Shown here piece after piece: positions 1 to 11,033 of a DNA stretch of 64,000 nt. Under the pieces are notes generated by a model. It ran no database searches, had not been told where the DNA came from, and saw nothing but the letters and a program-made list of their open reading frames with translations. The DNA is from Sphingomonas arenae. Lineage in GTDB: Bacteria > Pseudomonadota > Alphaproteobacteria > Sphingomonadales > Sphingomonadaceae. The translations under genes were made by a program, and so were the position numbers. Numbering within the stretch: the stretch's first letter is position 1; every line of letters starts with the position of its first letter. The stretch spans positions 992,001 through 1,056,000 of the forward strand of contig NZ_JAFFJU010000002.1 of NCBI RefSeq assembly GCF_016924655.1. The letters are read 5' to 3'.

Positions 1-502
1 GCACCGCGAGGCCGTTGATGATGAGGCGCCCATCCCGTACCTCGATCGTGTCGCCCGGCAGGCCGACCACCCGCTTGATATAGTCCTCGTTCATGCCCGG
101 CGGCGTGACGATCACCACGTCCCCTCGCTCCGGCACCTTGCCCCACACGCGACCTTCGCTGAACGGCAGCGTCACGCCCCAGCTGGCGGTCGGATCGCGC
201 AGCACCAGCGAACGAAAGATGCCGACGGGGTTGGGGATGGTCGGCGACACGAACGACCAGCCGTAGGGATACTTGCTCACCACCAGCCGGTCGCCCTTCA
301 GCAGCCCGGGCATCATCGATTCCGACGGAATGTAGAAAGGCTTGGCGACAAAGCTGTGGAACAGCAGCACCGCCAGCAGCACCAGGCTCAGGCCCTTGAT
401 CTCCCGCCACACGGCCGAGCGCTTGGAGGATGCCGCGGCGCTCGGAGCCGGGTCGGCCGCGGGCAGCTGGTCCGGCGTCAACGTCTGAACCTCGTCGCTC
501 AA
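1..502 (-). CDS. lepB: Signal peptidase I, C-terminus beyond window
   Basis: Membrane serine protease that removes signal peptides from Sec-exported precursors. Reading leftward, a hydrophilic N-terminus of about 30 residues is followed by one membrane segment, then IPSESM with the catalytic Ser and DYIKRVVGLPGD with the general-base Lys, both diagnostic of the S26 family. The gene runs off the left edge, so the C-terminal part is missing. The start is inferred as TTG at 502, directly after the acpS stop (TGATTG), which suggests translational coupling. No in-frame ATG fits the N-terminus better. The family call is firm; the exact start is less so. Confidence 0.93.
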   Translation of the reverse strand, partial: MSDEVQTLTPDQLPAADPAPSAAASSKRSAVWREIKGLSLVLLAVLLFHSFVAKPFYIPSESMMPGLLKGDRLVVSKYPYGWSFVSPTIPNPVGIFRSLVLRDPTASWGVTLPFSEGRVWGKVPERGDVVIVTPPGMNEDYIKRVVGLPGDTIEVRDGRLIINGLAV

Positions 503-910
503 TCAGGACTCCAGCTTCCGGGCATAGAGGATGACGAACGCCTGTGCCCACGGGTGATCGTCGGTCATGGTCAGATGAATGTCGATGGCGTGGCCCGGCG
601 GGGTCAGGGCGTCAAGCCTCGCCCGCGCACCGCCGGTCAGCTTGAGCGTCGGCGCGCCGGACGGCAGGTTCGCCACTCCGATGTCCTTCATGAACACCCC
701 CCGCTTGAACCCCGTGCCCACCGCCTTGGAGAAGGCCTCCTTGGCTGCGAACCGCTTCGCCAATGTGCCCGCGGCCGTGAACGGACGCTGAGCGGCCTTG
801 GACTGCTCGGCCTCGGTGAACACCCGCTGCAGGAACCGCTCGCCGAACCGGTCGAGCGAACCCTGGATCCGCTCGATGTTGCACAGGTCGGAGCCGAGGC
901 CGATGATCAT
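503..910 (-). CDS. acpS: Holo-[acyl-carrier-protein] synthase
   Basis: Transfers 4'-phosphopantetheine from CoA to the Ser of acyl carrier protein in fatty acid synthesis. The 135-residue protein has the usual AcpS length and begins [15 protein letters not shown], which carries the Mg-binding Asp. The second conserved block, [16 protein letters not shown], follows in mid-protein. Its TGA directly abuts the lepB start, and it lies downstream of pdxJ and pyrE on the same strand. The order pyrE-pdxJ-acpS-lepB is common in alphaproteobacteria and supports a shared transcript. Confidence 0.96.
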   Translation of the reverse strand: MIIGLGSDLCNIERIQGSLDRFGERFLQRVFTEAEQSKAAQRPFTAAGTLAKRFAAKEAFSKAVGTGFKRGVFMKDIGVANLPSGAPTLKLTGGARARLDALTPPGHAIDIHLTMTDDHPWAQAFVILYARKLES

Positions 911-1001
911 GAGCAGGTTGCCCCGGCGAAGACGGGCACGTGAGCTGCCGTGGGCAGTTCACGCCTGCTCATCGCCGCATGCGCCTTACGAACCGGGGCG
1001 C

Positions 1002-1733
1002 TCACCGCGCCGCATCCATCAACGCGCGCATGCGCCGGACGCTCTCCTCCAGGCCGATGAAGATCGCCTCGCCGATCAGGAAGTGCCCGATGTTGAGTTC
1101 GCGTACCTGCGGGATGGCGGCGATCGGCGAGACGTTGTCGAACGTCAGCCCATGCCCCGCATGCGGCTCGATCCCGTTCTTGGCTGCCAGCGCCGCCGCA
1201 TCGGCGATGCGCTTGAGCTCCGACTCCCGCTGATCGGCCGCGAGGTGGGCATACCGCCCGGTGTGGAACTCCACCACGGGTGCGCCGAGGCGGATGGCGG
1301 CCTCGATCTGTTGAGGCTCCGCCTCGATGAACAGGCTTACCCTGATGCCTGCCGCGGACAGCTTACCAACGACCGGCGTCAGGACCTCGAGCTGACCCGC
1401 GGCGTCCAGCCCGCCTTCCGTCGTCCGCTCCTCCCTTTTCTCCGGCACGATGCAGGCCGCGTGCGGCCGATGGCGCAGTGCGATGGCCAGCATCTCCTCG
1501 GTTGCCGCCATTTCGAGGTTCAGCGGCAGCCGGATCTCGCTCATCAGTCGCTCGATGTCGCCGTCCGTGATGTGGCGACGATCCTCGCGAAGATGCGCCG
1601 TGATCCCGTCCGCCCCCGCCGCCTCGGCCGCATGCGCCGCGCGAACCGGATCGGGATGCTCGCCGCCGCGCGCGTTGCGGATGGTTGCGACGTGATCGAT
1701 GTTGACGCCGAGGCGCAGCTTGTCCTGAGCCAT
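1002..1733 (-). CDS. pdxJ: Pyridoxine 5'-phosphate synthase
   Basis: Condenses 1-deoxyxylulose 5-phosphate with 3-amino-2-oxopropyl phosphate to form pyridoxine 5'-phosphate, the last ring-forming step of the DXP-dependent vitamin B6 route. The N-terminus reads [16 protein letters not shown], the PdxJ signature, and the barrel continues with [12 protein letters not shown] and EFHTGRYA. I chose ATG 1733 because it gives 243 residues and aligns with the family start. A TTG at 1754 overlapping the pyrE stop (TTGA) is a plausible alternative that adds seven residues. Confidence 0.96.
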   Translation of the reverse strand: MAQDKLRLGVNIDHVATIRNARGGEHPDPVRAAHAAEAAGADGITAHLREDRRHITDGDIERLMSEIRLPLNLEMAATEEMLAIALRHRPHAACIVPEKREERTTEGGLDAAGQLEVLTPVVGKLSAAGIRVSLFIEAEPQQIEAAIRLGAPVVEFHTGRYAHLAADQRESELKRIADAAALAAKNGIEPHAGHGLTFDNVSPIAAIPQVRELNIGHFLIGEAIFIGLEESVRRMRALMDAAR

Positions 1734-1750
1734 GTCGTAGGGCGGCAGGC

Positions 1751-2332
1751 TCAAGCGGCCCGGCTCCCCGGCTTCACCGCCGGCAGCGCCTGCAGCTCCG
1801 GTGGCAGAGCCTCCGGCGCATAGGTCGGGACGTCCAGCCGGATGAGCGGCGTGAATTCAACTCCAAGGTCCGCGGTCCCGTTCGACCGGTCAACCAGAGC
1901 GGCCGCTCCCACGACCTTGCCCCCTGCGCGCTCCACCGCCGCGATCGCCTCGCGGGACGATAGCCCCGTGGTCACCACGTCCTCGACCAGCAGGACCTTG
2001 GTCCCGGGCTCCAGTGAGAACCCGCGCCGCAGTTCGAACGTGCCGGTGGGCCGCTCCACGAACATCGCGGGACGCCGCAACGCCCGCCCCATTTCGTGGC
2101 CGATGATCACGCCGCCCATGGCGGGCGAGACCACCACCTCGACCAAATCCCGTATGCTCGCCGGAATCTTCGCGGCCAGCGCGGTCGCCAGCCGTTCCGC
2201 CCGGGCGGGGTCCATCAGGACGCGCGCGCACTGCAGGTAGCGCGAACTGCGCAGTCCCGAGGAGAGGATGAAGTGCCCCTCCAGCAGCGCCCGCGCCGCG
2301 CGGAATTCGTCCAGTACCTCTTCGTTCGTCAT
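1751..2332 (-). CDS. pyrE: Orotate phosphoribosyltransferase
   Basis: Joins orotate and PRPP to give OMP in de novo pyrimidine synthesis. From ATG 2332 the protein has 193 residues starting [21 protein letters not shown]. The PRPP-binding loop is visible as [18 protein letters not shown], and a second motif is [12 protein letters not shown]. An open frame continues upstream to 2434, but that part resembles no PyrE N-terminus, so I take the internal ATG. Its stop lies next to pdxJ. The 180-bp gap to the divergent coxB should hold both promoters. Confidence 0.95.
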   Translation of the reverse strand: MTNEEVLDEFRAARALLEGHFILSSGLRSSRYLQCARVLMDPARAERLATALAAKIPASIRDLVEVVVSPAMGGVIIGHEMGRALRRPAMFVERPTGTFELRRGFSLEPGTKVLLVEDVVTTGLSSREAIAAVERAGGKVVGAAALVDRSNGTADLGVEFTPLIRLDVPTYAPEALPPELQALPAVKPGSRAA

Positions 2333-2512
2333 TGCACTTCGCTTCACCCGTTCCCAGATGCTGATAGGCGTCGGGAAGGCCTGCTTCAACCGGCCGTTCC
2401 GGTGTATCAGACTAGCGCTTGAGAGAGCGGCCATGCGCTCCTATAAGGCCGCGGCTTCGGGCGCGCGTTTCCGCGTTTGCCCTTTTTTTACAGACCGCTC
2501 ACCGGGGTTGGA

Positions 2513-5385
<2,873 letters not shown>

Positions 5386-5439
5386 TCCAAACCTCTCTGT
5401 TGGCCCCGCGCTCCGCTGCGGGGTTCAGTCGGAGACTTC

Positions 5440-5475
5440 AGCGCCCCGGTCGAAAGGCCGGGGCGCTGTCTTTTT
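5440..5475 (+). terminator. Intrinsic terminator after coxA
   Basis: A perfect 9-bp GC-rich stem (GCGCCCCGG and CCGGGGCGC) around a TCGAAAGG loop is followed by TGTCTTTTT. A second hairpin (CCCCGC/GCGGGG, 5404-5423) lies just upstream. Together they should end coxBA transcription before the leftward genes that interrupt the oxidase cluster. Confidence 0.8.
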
Positions 5476-5546
5476 GCGGCGCCGGTCCGTCCAACAACAG
5501 GTCGGACCGCTACCGTCTGGCCGACCGGGTACCATTGGTTCTCGGA

Positions 5547-6809
5547 CTAGGGGGTCCCGGCACCTTGTCGTTCAGCCGAGCCGGCGTCGATCACGCAGAT
5601 GCGCTTGCTCGGCATGAAGAGGACCGTGAACGCATACACGAAGGTCATGAGCACGAGCGCTCCATAGTAGCCGAGCGCTTCGTTGAACGGGACCCCGATC
5701 AGCCGGTGAAGGTCGACGTCGTGGTCGAAGGCAGCCTCGTAGATGCCAGGCACGTCGACCAACAGCACGTAATAGACCATAAAGAAGAGGCCCCAGCACG
5801 CGATCGCATAGTGGAGCACCACACCGATGAGACCGGCTCCTTGCCGGAAGTAGCCGGTCAGGACCTTCTGATAGATCGGCAGCAGGATCGCGATCCGCCA
5901 CGCCAAGCGCTCGGTCCAGTGGAACTCCTGTGTGAGAGGATTCACGAACCCTCGCCCGAACTTATAATCCACGAAATCCGTCAGGAAGAGGAAGTGGACA
6001 ATGCAGCAAGCACACAGGAATAGCTGCAGTCGGGTCCCGGGAGAGTCCTTCGCGAGCTTCGCGAGCACACAGAAATACAGCACGTAGAGAAAAGGCAGGA
6101 CCGTCCAGATCAGGAGAAAGACGACGGCCCCCAGATTACCGGTGGCGACGTTGCCGATCGGGACATACGGAGGCATCACCACTCCTTCGAGGCTGAGGGT
6201 GTACATGCTCCGGGCCACCGTAGGCACGTCGGGGGTGAAACCGATCATACTTGCAACACTGGCGTAGACGCTTCCCCAATGCGGCCAGATCGAGCCGTTC
6301 ACCTGGAAGTTGTACATCGAACAGAACAGGGTGCAGACGAACGCGAGGAACTCGAACCGGGTCACCAGCGGCGCTGAGCGAGCCGGTTCGTCGGTGAGCG
6401 TAAAGCAAAGGTCAGGGACCCGGGTGCTCCACGCGGCCCCGCAAATCAGCAGCAGGAGCGCAGCAAGGATCCAGCCGCCGGGACTCCCCACATAGATCCC
6501 GAACGGGAGGGCCAGGAGGGCCGCCACCGACAGCAGGACGACCCACCATCGCCGCCCGACGCACCACATGCACAGCAGGAGCAGCAGAAGGCCAACCTGC
6601 GCAGCGTTCCAAAGCTGCTGTCCGATAACCGCTCCGACCGGGGCGGAATGCGCATCGCCAACTCCGCTGGTCAGTGAGACCGCATTAGCGAGGACGCAGG
6701 TAATGCCGGTGAGCAAAGCAAGCGCTTTAACTCGCACGCGCGAGAATGTGGTGGCGCGCTCGGCAGCATTTTGTCCCGTCACCCGCACCTCCTCCTTCGG
6801 CAGTAGCAA
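5547..6809 (-). CDS. Polytopic membrane protein of unknown function
   Basis: I do not recognise this 420-residue protein. Hydrophobic stretches suggest about nine or ten transmembrane helices, for example near residues 28-47, 62-84, 88-108, 112-130, 150-170, 228-250, 262-285, 330-352 and 383-405. Between them lie aromatic-rich loops (FQVNGSIWPHWGSVYAS, DFVDYKFGRGFVNPLTQEFHW). It has no ABC, kinase or protease motif that I can see. It lies antisense between coxA and ctaB, genes that are normally adjacent, and its base composition looks somewhat less GC-rich than the flanking oxidase genes. I infer a later insertion into the operon rather than an oxidase role. Confidence 0.7.
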   Translation of the reverse strand: MLLPKEEVRVTGQNAAERATTFSRVRVKALALLTGITCVLANAVSLTSGVGDAHSAPVGAVIGQQLWNAAQVGLLLLLLCMWCVGRRWWVVLLSVAALLALPFGIYVGSPGGWILAALLLLICGAAWSTRVPDLCFTLTDEPARSAPLVTRFEFLAFVCTLFCSMYNFQVNGSIWPHWGSVYASVASMIGFTPDVPTVARSMYTLSLEGVVMPPYVPIGNVATGNLGAVVFLLIWTVLPFLYVLYFCVLAKLAKDSPGTRLQLFLCACCIVHFLFLTDFVDYKFGRGFVNPLTQEFHWTERLAWRIAILLPIYQKVLTGYFRQGAGLIGVVLHYAIACWGLFFMVYYVLLVDVPGIYEAAFDHDVDLHRLIGVPFNEALGYYGALVLMTFVYAFTVLFMPSKRICVIDAGSAERQGAGTP

Positions 6810-6878
6810 TCGCTCGAAGCCTCGGAACGAGTCTCAATCGATCTGCCGGTCGCGGCACGAGGGTGAGGCGCTCGCGCG

Positions 6879-7490
6879 CTACTCGGACTCCCGCCGCGCA
6901 GACCGGATCATCACCGGCTCGGCGATCATCTGCCCCTTCATAGAGCCCGCACCCTTGTTCGGGTCGGTGGGCGCGGCAAGGATGGCCTTCACCACGTCCA
7001 TGCCCTCCACCACTCGCCCGAACACGGCGAAACCGGGGTTCGTCGTCGTGGCGTCGAGGCTGGGTGTCGCGCTCGCCAGGATGAAGAAGTCCGACCGCGC
7101 GGTGCCGGGCCCGGCATTCGCCATCGAGATGACGCCCTCTTCGTGCTTGAGGCCCGTCTCGGCCGTCGACTCATGCTTCACCGGCGGGAATTGCAGGCGC
7201 GCGTCCTTGGTGATGCCGGCCTGGATCAGCCCGCCGCCACCCGGATAGGTCATTGCGCGGTAGAAGGTGATGCCGTCGAACCGCTTGGCCTCCACGTACC
7301 GCAGGAAGTTCGCGACAGTGGCCGGCGCGCGCGCCCGGTCCAGCGCCAGCACGATGCGCCCCTTCTCGGTCTCAAGCGCCACCCGGACGAGGTCGTCCTT
7401 CGGGGCCTCGGCGGCGGGCGGAGTGGCAGGCTGGGCGAAAATCGGCGCGGGCAGCAACGCGCTCAGAAGCAAGGTGATTCGGATGGTCAT
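6879..7490 (-). CDS. Periplasmic cyclophilin-type peptidyl-prolyl isomerase
   Basis: Catalyses cis-trans isomerisation of Xaa-Pro bonds during folding of exported proteins. The first 19 residues (MTIRITLLLSALLPAPIFA) are a signal peptide. The catalytic core follows with FDGITFYRAM (cyclophilin Phe/Arg region), a shortened GGGLIQAGI block, GVISMANAGPGTARSDFFI and FAVFGRVVEGMDVV. At 203 residues it is of normal length for bacterial periplasmic cyclophilins. It is leftward, upstream of the divergent ctaB by about 50 bp. Confidence 0.9.
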   Translation of the reverse strand: MTIRITLLLSALLPAPIFAQPATPPAAEAPKDDLVRVALETEKGRIVLALDRARAPATVANFLRYVEAKRFDGITFYRAMTYPGGGGLIQAGITKDARLQFPPVKHESTAETGLKHEEGVISMANAGPGTARSDFFILASATPSLDATTTNPGFAVFGRVVEGMDVVKAILAAPTDPNKGAGSMKGQMIAEPVMIRSARRESE

Positions 7491-7540
7491 GAGGCCAGCC
7501 TAGCGCCTAGCCGCCGCACTCTCTATATGCGCCGCGAGTC

Positions 7541-8455
7541 ATGCACACCCTTGCCGCCACCCACGACCTGCCAGCCGACTGGCGGGACCTGTTCGCGCTC
7601 ACCAAGCCGCGCGTGATGACGCTGGTCGTCTTCACCGGCCTCTGCGGGCTGCTGGCGGCGCCGGTGTCGATGAATCCGGTCCTCGCTTTCACCAGCATCC
7701 TGTGTGTCGCCTTGGGCGCAGGCGGTGCGGGCGCGCTCAACCAATGGTATGAGGCGGACCTCGACGCGAACATGCGCCGGACCGCGGGACGTCCGCTTCC
7801 GGCCGGGCGGCTGAATCGCCAGACGGCGCTCCACTTCGGCATCGGCCTGTCCGCCGCCTCCGTCATCCTGATGGACCTCGCTGCCAACCACCTGGCGGCC
7901 GCGATCCTGGCCTTCTCGATCTTCTTCTACGCCTACATCTACACGGTCTTGCTGAAGCGCCGCACACCGCAGAACATCGTGATCGGCGGAGCAGCAGGCG
8001 CCTTCCCGCCGCTGATCGGCTGGGTGGCTGCGACGGGGGAGCTGGCGCTCCTTTCGGTGCTGCTGTTCCTGCTCATCTTCCTGTGGACGCCGCCGCATTT
8101 CTGGGCGCTCAGCCTGTTCGTGCGCTCGGATTATGCGGCCGCGGGCGTCCCAATGCTGCCGGTCGTCGCCGGCCTCCAGGCGACCCGTAGACAGGTCGCT
8201 CTCTACAGCCTGCCGATGGCCGCGGTCGCCGTGGCGCCATGGCCGCTTGGGCTGACCGGACCGATCTATGGCATCGCCGCGGTCGCTCTTTCCGCTTTCT
8301 TCCTGTTCCTGTCGCTCGGCGTGCTGCGCAACCGCTCGACCGAACCTGCGGAGATGCGCCCGGAGAAGCGGCTGTTCGCTTTCTCCATCGCTTACCTGTT
8401 CCTGCTGTTCGGAGCGCTTGTCGCCGATCGTTTCGCAGCGCCGCTCCTGGGATGA
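7541..8455 (+). CDS. ctaB: Protohaem IX farnesyltransferase (haem O synthase)
   Basis: UbiA-type membrane prenyltransferase that adds a farnesyl group to haem b, giving haem O, the precursor of haem a for the oxidase encoded here. The 304-residue protein has the diagnostic loops [21 protein letters not shown] (the Asp-rich prenyl-diphosphate motif) and [28 protein letters not shown], with [11 protein letters not shown] later. About eight to nine membrane helices are evident. Its TGA is 3 bp upstream of the next small gene, so it is cotranscribed with the ctaG/coxC segment. Confidence 0.97.
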   Translation: MHTLAATHDLPADWRDLFALTKPRVMTLVVFTGLCGLLAAPVSMNPVLAFTSILCVALGAGGAGALNQWYEADLDANMRRTAGRPLPAGRLNRQTALHFGIGLSAASVILMDLAANHLAAAILAFSIFFYAYIYTVLLKRRTPQNIVIGGAAGAFPPLIGWVAATGELALLSVLLFLLIFLWTPPHFWALSLFVRSDYAAAGVPMLPVVAGLQATRRQVALYSLPMAAVAVAPWPLGLTGPIYGIAAVALSAFFLFLSLGVLRNRSTEPAEMRPEKRLFAFSIAYLFLLFGALVADRFAAPLLG

Positions 8456-8458
8456 ACC

Positions 8459-8605
8459 ATGGCCGAAGCTCCTGACCCGCGCCCCGACGAGAAGCTGATC
8501 CGCCAGCGCCAGCGGAGCGGAGCCAAGGTCACGGCGCTCCTGCTCGGCGCCTTTGTCCTGCTCGTCTTTCTCGTCACCATCGCGAAGATCACGGTGAACC
8601 AATGA
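8459..8605 (+). CDS. Small single-pass membrane protein, CoxF-like
   Basis: A 48-residue protein starting MAEAPDPRPDEKLIRQRQRSG, followed by one membrane helix (TALLLGAFVLLVFLVTIAKI) and the tail TVNQ. Small proteins of this shape lie between ctaB and ctaG in many alphaproteobacterial oxidase operons and are usually called CoxF or oxidase assembly proteins; that link is from known gene order, not from a motif. Its stop overlaps the ctaG ATG by 4 bp (ATGA), which strongly suggests it is translated. Confidence 0.82.
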   Translation: MAEAPDPRPDEKLIRQRQRSGAKVTALLLGAFVLLVFLVTIAKITVNQ

Positions 8606-9147
8606 CCAGCCTCGCCGTCCGCAACCGCAACACGGCGCTGAAGGCCGCACTGTTCGTGTTGGTGATGATCGGCGTCGCGTTCGCCTCGGTGCCGCTCTAC
8701 CGCCTCTTCTGCCAGGTGACCGGCTTCGGCGGAACGCCCATGCGCGCGGAAGAAGCGCCGGGCGCGGTCGCGGGCCAGGTCGGGGTGCGGTTCGATGCCA
8801 ACATCAATCCCGCTCTGCCCTGGCGTTTCTCCGCCAAGCAGAACGTGGTGCGGGTCCACCCCGGTGCTCGCACGACCATCTATTACCAGGCCGAGAACCT
8901 GGTGGCTCGGCCGACCACCGGACGCGCGATCTTCAACGTCTCGCCCGCCAAGGCCGGCCAGTATTTCAGCAAGATCGAATGCTTCTGCTTCACGGAGCAG
9001 ACGCTCAAGGCCGGACAGAAGGTCGACATGCCGGTCGTCTTCTTCGTCGATCCGAAGATTCGCGAGGACGAGAGCACCCGCGACATCGACGAGATCACCC
9101 TGTCTTACACCTTCTACCCGCTCGAGAAGACCGCCGGGGCGAGCTGA
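8602..9147 (+). CDS. ctaG: Cytochrome c oxidase assembly protein CtaG/Cox11
   Basis: Membrane-anchored copper chaperone that delivers copper to the CuB site of subunit I. The 181-residue protein has an N-terminal anchor (AALFVLVMIGVAFASVPLYRLFCQVTG), then a periplasmic immunoglobulin-like domain with the copper motif IECFCFTEQTL and the conserved PVVFFVDP. It starts within the stop of the preceding small gene. The remaining gap of about 80 bp before coxC is the only non-overlapping spacing in this part of the operon. Confidence 0.97.
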   Translation: MTSLAVRNRNTALKAALFVLVMIGVAFASVPLYRLFCQVTGFGGTPMRAEEAPGAVAGQVGVRFDANINPALPWRFSAKQNVVRVHPGARTTIYYQAENLVARPTTGRAIFNVSPAKAGQYFSKIECFCFTEQTLKAGQKVDMPVVFFVDPKIREDESTRDIDEITLSYTFYPLEKTAGAS

Positions 9148-9229
9148 CCGCCCGTCATCCGGAGCCCGTTGCGAGATTACGCGAGGCCCCCTAAAGCGGC
9201 CTCAAAATACACGAGGAACGCGTCGATCC

Positions 9230-10075
9230 ATGGCTGCCACCAAGAACCATCCTTATCACATCCTCCCGCCGAGCCTGTGGCCGTTCGTCGGCAGCATGTC
9301 GGCCCTGCTGCTCACCGGCGGCGGCGTGATGTGGATGCACGACAACCCCTACGGGCGGTTCGTGTTCGGCTTGGGTCTGGCCGGCGTTCTCTTCACCATG
9401 TTCAGCTGGTGGCGCGACGTCGTCCGCGAAAGCCGCGCGGGCGACCACACCCCGATTGTCCAGCTCCACCTGCGCTATGGCATGATCCTGTTCATCGCCT
9501 CGGAGGTGATGTTCTTCCTCGCCTGGTTCTGGGCCTATTTCGACAACGCCCTCTTCCCCAGCGCGGTGGAGAGCGTTGGAGCGCAGTGGCCGCCCGCCGG
9601 CATGGAAGTGCTGAACCCGTTCAGCTGGCCGCTGCTCAACACGCTGATCCTGCTCTGCTCCGGCACCACCGTCACCTGGGCGCACCACGCCCTGATCCAC
9701 GGAGACCGTGAAGGCCTGAAGCGCGGGCTCCTGCTGACCATCATCCTCGGCATCATCTTCAGCGCGATCCAGGCTTACGAGTACATCCACGCGCCCTTCT
9801 CCTTCTCGCTGCAGAACGGCACGGAGGAGAGTCCGGCGAACGTTTATACCTCGACCTTCTTCATGGCGACGGGGTTCCACGGCGCACACGTGATCATCGG
9901 GACCATCTTCCTGATCGTCTGCTATATTCGCGCGGTGAAGGGCGACTTCACGCCGCAGAAGCACTTCGGCTTCGAGGCGGCGGCCTGGTACTGGCACTTC
10001 GTCGACGTCGTCTGGCTGTTCCTGTTCGTCTCCATCTACGTTTGGGGCGGCTGGGGCGCGCCGGTCCACGGTTGA
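9230..10075 (+). CDS. coxC: Cytochrome c oxidase subunit III
   Basis: Seven-helix core subunit that stabilises subunit I of the aa3 oxidase. From ATG 9230 it has 281 residues starting MAATKNHPYHILPPSLWP. Typical blocks are FSWWRDVVRES, LRYGMILFIASEVMFFLAWFWAYF, GTTVTWAHHALIHGD, STFFMATGFHGAHVIIG and AAWYWHFVDVVWLFLF. A much longer open frame begins at 8795 but overlaps ctaG and has no subunit III homology there. The stop overlaps the start of the DUF983 gene (TTGA). Confidence 0.97.
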   Translation: MAATKNHPYHILPPSLWPFVGSMSALLLTGGGVMWMHDNPYGRFVFGLGLAGVLFTMFSWWRDVVRESRAGDHTPIVQLHLRYGMILFIASEVMFFLAWFWAYFDNALFPSAVESVGAQWPPAGMEVLNPFSWPLLNTLILLCSGTTVTWAHHALIHGDREGLKRGLLLTIILGIIFSAIQAYEYIHAPFSFSLQNGTEESPANVYTSTFFMATGFHGAHVIIGTIFLIVCYIRAVKGDFTPQKHFGFEAAAWYWHFVDVVWLFLFVSIYVWGGWGAPVHG

Positions 10076-10446
10076 CCTCCGACCCACAGAGCCGCGGGGC
10101 AACGTCGCTCGAAGCGACGCTCCGCGGCACCTGCCCCCGCTGCGGCACGGGCAAGATGTTCCAGGGCTTCGCCAGCTTCGAACCCCGGTGCAGCCAGTGC
10201 GGACTTGATTTCACCCAGTTCAACGTCGGTGACGGGCCGGCCGCCTTCCTCATCCTGATCGTTGGCGCCGTGCTGACGGTGGGAGCGCTGGTGGTGGATG
10301 CGGCGTTCGAACCGCCGATGTGGGTGCATCTGATCTGGATCCCGCTCGGCCTTGCCCTGACCGCAGGCGGGCTGCGCCTCGCCAAGGCGTTCCTCCTGGC
10401 GCAGGAGTATCACACCGCCGCCCGCGAGGGCCGGATCGTCGAATGA
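10072..10446 (+). CDS. DUF983 zinc-ribbon membrane protein
   Basis: A 124-residue protein with an N-terminal zinc ribbon (CPRCGTGKMFQGF ... CSQCGLDF, two CxxC pairs) followed by two membrane helices (AAFLILIVGAVLTVGALVV and LIWIPLGLALTAGGL). Members of this family sit almost always inside cox operons between coxC and SURF1, as here, but their biochemical role is unknown to me. The likely start is TTG 10072, overlapping the coxC stop. The open frame extends up to 10042 but would then overlap coxC further. Confidence 0.88.
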   Translation: MTSDPQSRGATSLEATLRGTCPRCGTGKMFQGFASFEPRCSQCGLDFTQFNVGDGPAAFLILIVGAVLTVGALVVDAAFEPPMWVHLIWIPLGLALTAGGLRLAKAFLLAQEYHTAAREGRIVE

Positions 10447-11033
10447 AGCGCGTGCCTCTCATTCCCACGCTGATCGTCGCGGCCGCCGTCGCCACCATGA
10501 TCGCGCTCGGCGTGTGGCAGCTCTCCCGCGCCCGCGAGAAGGAAGCGCTACTCCTCCGCTACGAGGCAGCTGCAAACCTGCCCGCCGTCAATTGGCCGTC
10601 CATCCCACCGGCGGACAACAAGCTGCCGCTGTTCCGCAAGGCGTCGGCCATGTGCCTGCAGCCCGTCGCGAGCAAGGTCATCGCCGGGCGCAATGCCCAG
10701 GGGGAAAGCGGCTACAGCCATCTCGTCGACTGCCGCACCGGTGCCGAGGGCCCCGGCGTCCGCGTCGACATCGGCTGGTCCAAGGATCCGCGTGCCGGTG
10801 CCCAGTGGAAGGGCGGTCCCGTCAGCGGTGTAATCGCTCCCGATTCCGAACACCGGATGCGCCTCATCTCCGCCACGGGGCTCGCGGACCTCCAGGCGAG
10901 CGCGCCGCCGTCCCCTGCCGATATCCCCAACAATCACCGCTCCTACGCGATGCAATGGTTCCTGTTCGCCGCCGCAGCCCTCATCATCTACGGCCTCGCC
11001 CTGCGTGGCCGCTTGGCGAAGGCACCCGAATGA
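10443..11033 (+). CDS. SURF1-family oxidase assembly factor
   Basis: Inner-membrane protein that helps insert haem a into subunit I. The 196-residue protein has the two-helix topology of the family: an N-terminal helix (PLIPTLIVAAAVATMIALGVWQL, with the conserved GxWQL) and a C-terminal helix (YAMQWFLFAAAALIIYGLAL, with the conserved Y-x2-QWF). The periplasmic part between them is poorly conserved, as is usual. Both ends overlap neighbours by 4 bp (DUF983 upstream, M16 peptidase downstream). Confidence 0.92.
   Translation: MKRVPLIPTLIVAAAVATMIALGVWQLSRAREKEALLLRYEAAANLPAVNWPSIPPADNKLPLFRKASAMCLQPVASKVIAGRNAQGESGYSHLVDCRTGAEGPGVRVDIGWSKDPRAGAQWKGGPVSGVIAPDSEHRMRLISATGLADLQASAPPSPADIPNNHRSYAMQWFLFAAAALIIYGLALRGRLAKAPE

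Noticed and set aside
10320-10442. Longer N-terminus for the SURF1 protein
   Set aside because: The open frame extends upstream into the DUF983 gene, but the SURF1 N-terminal helix begins directly at ATG 10443 and the 4-bp overlap fits the operon style.
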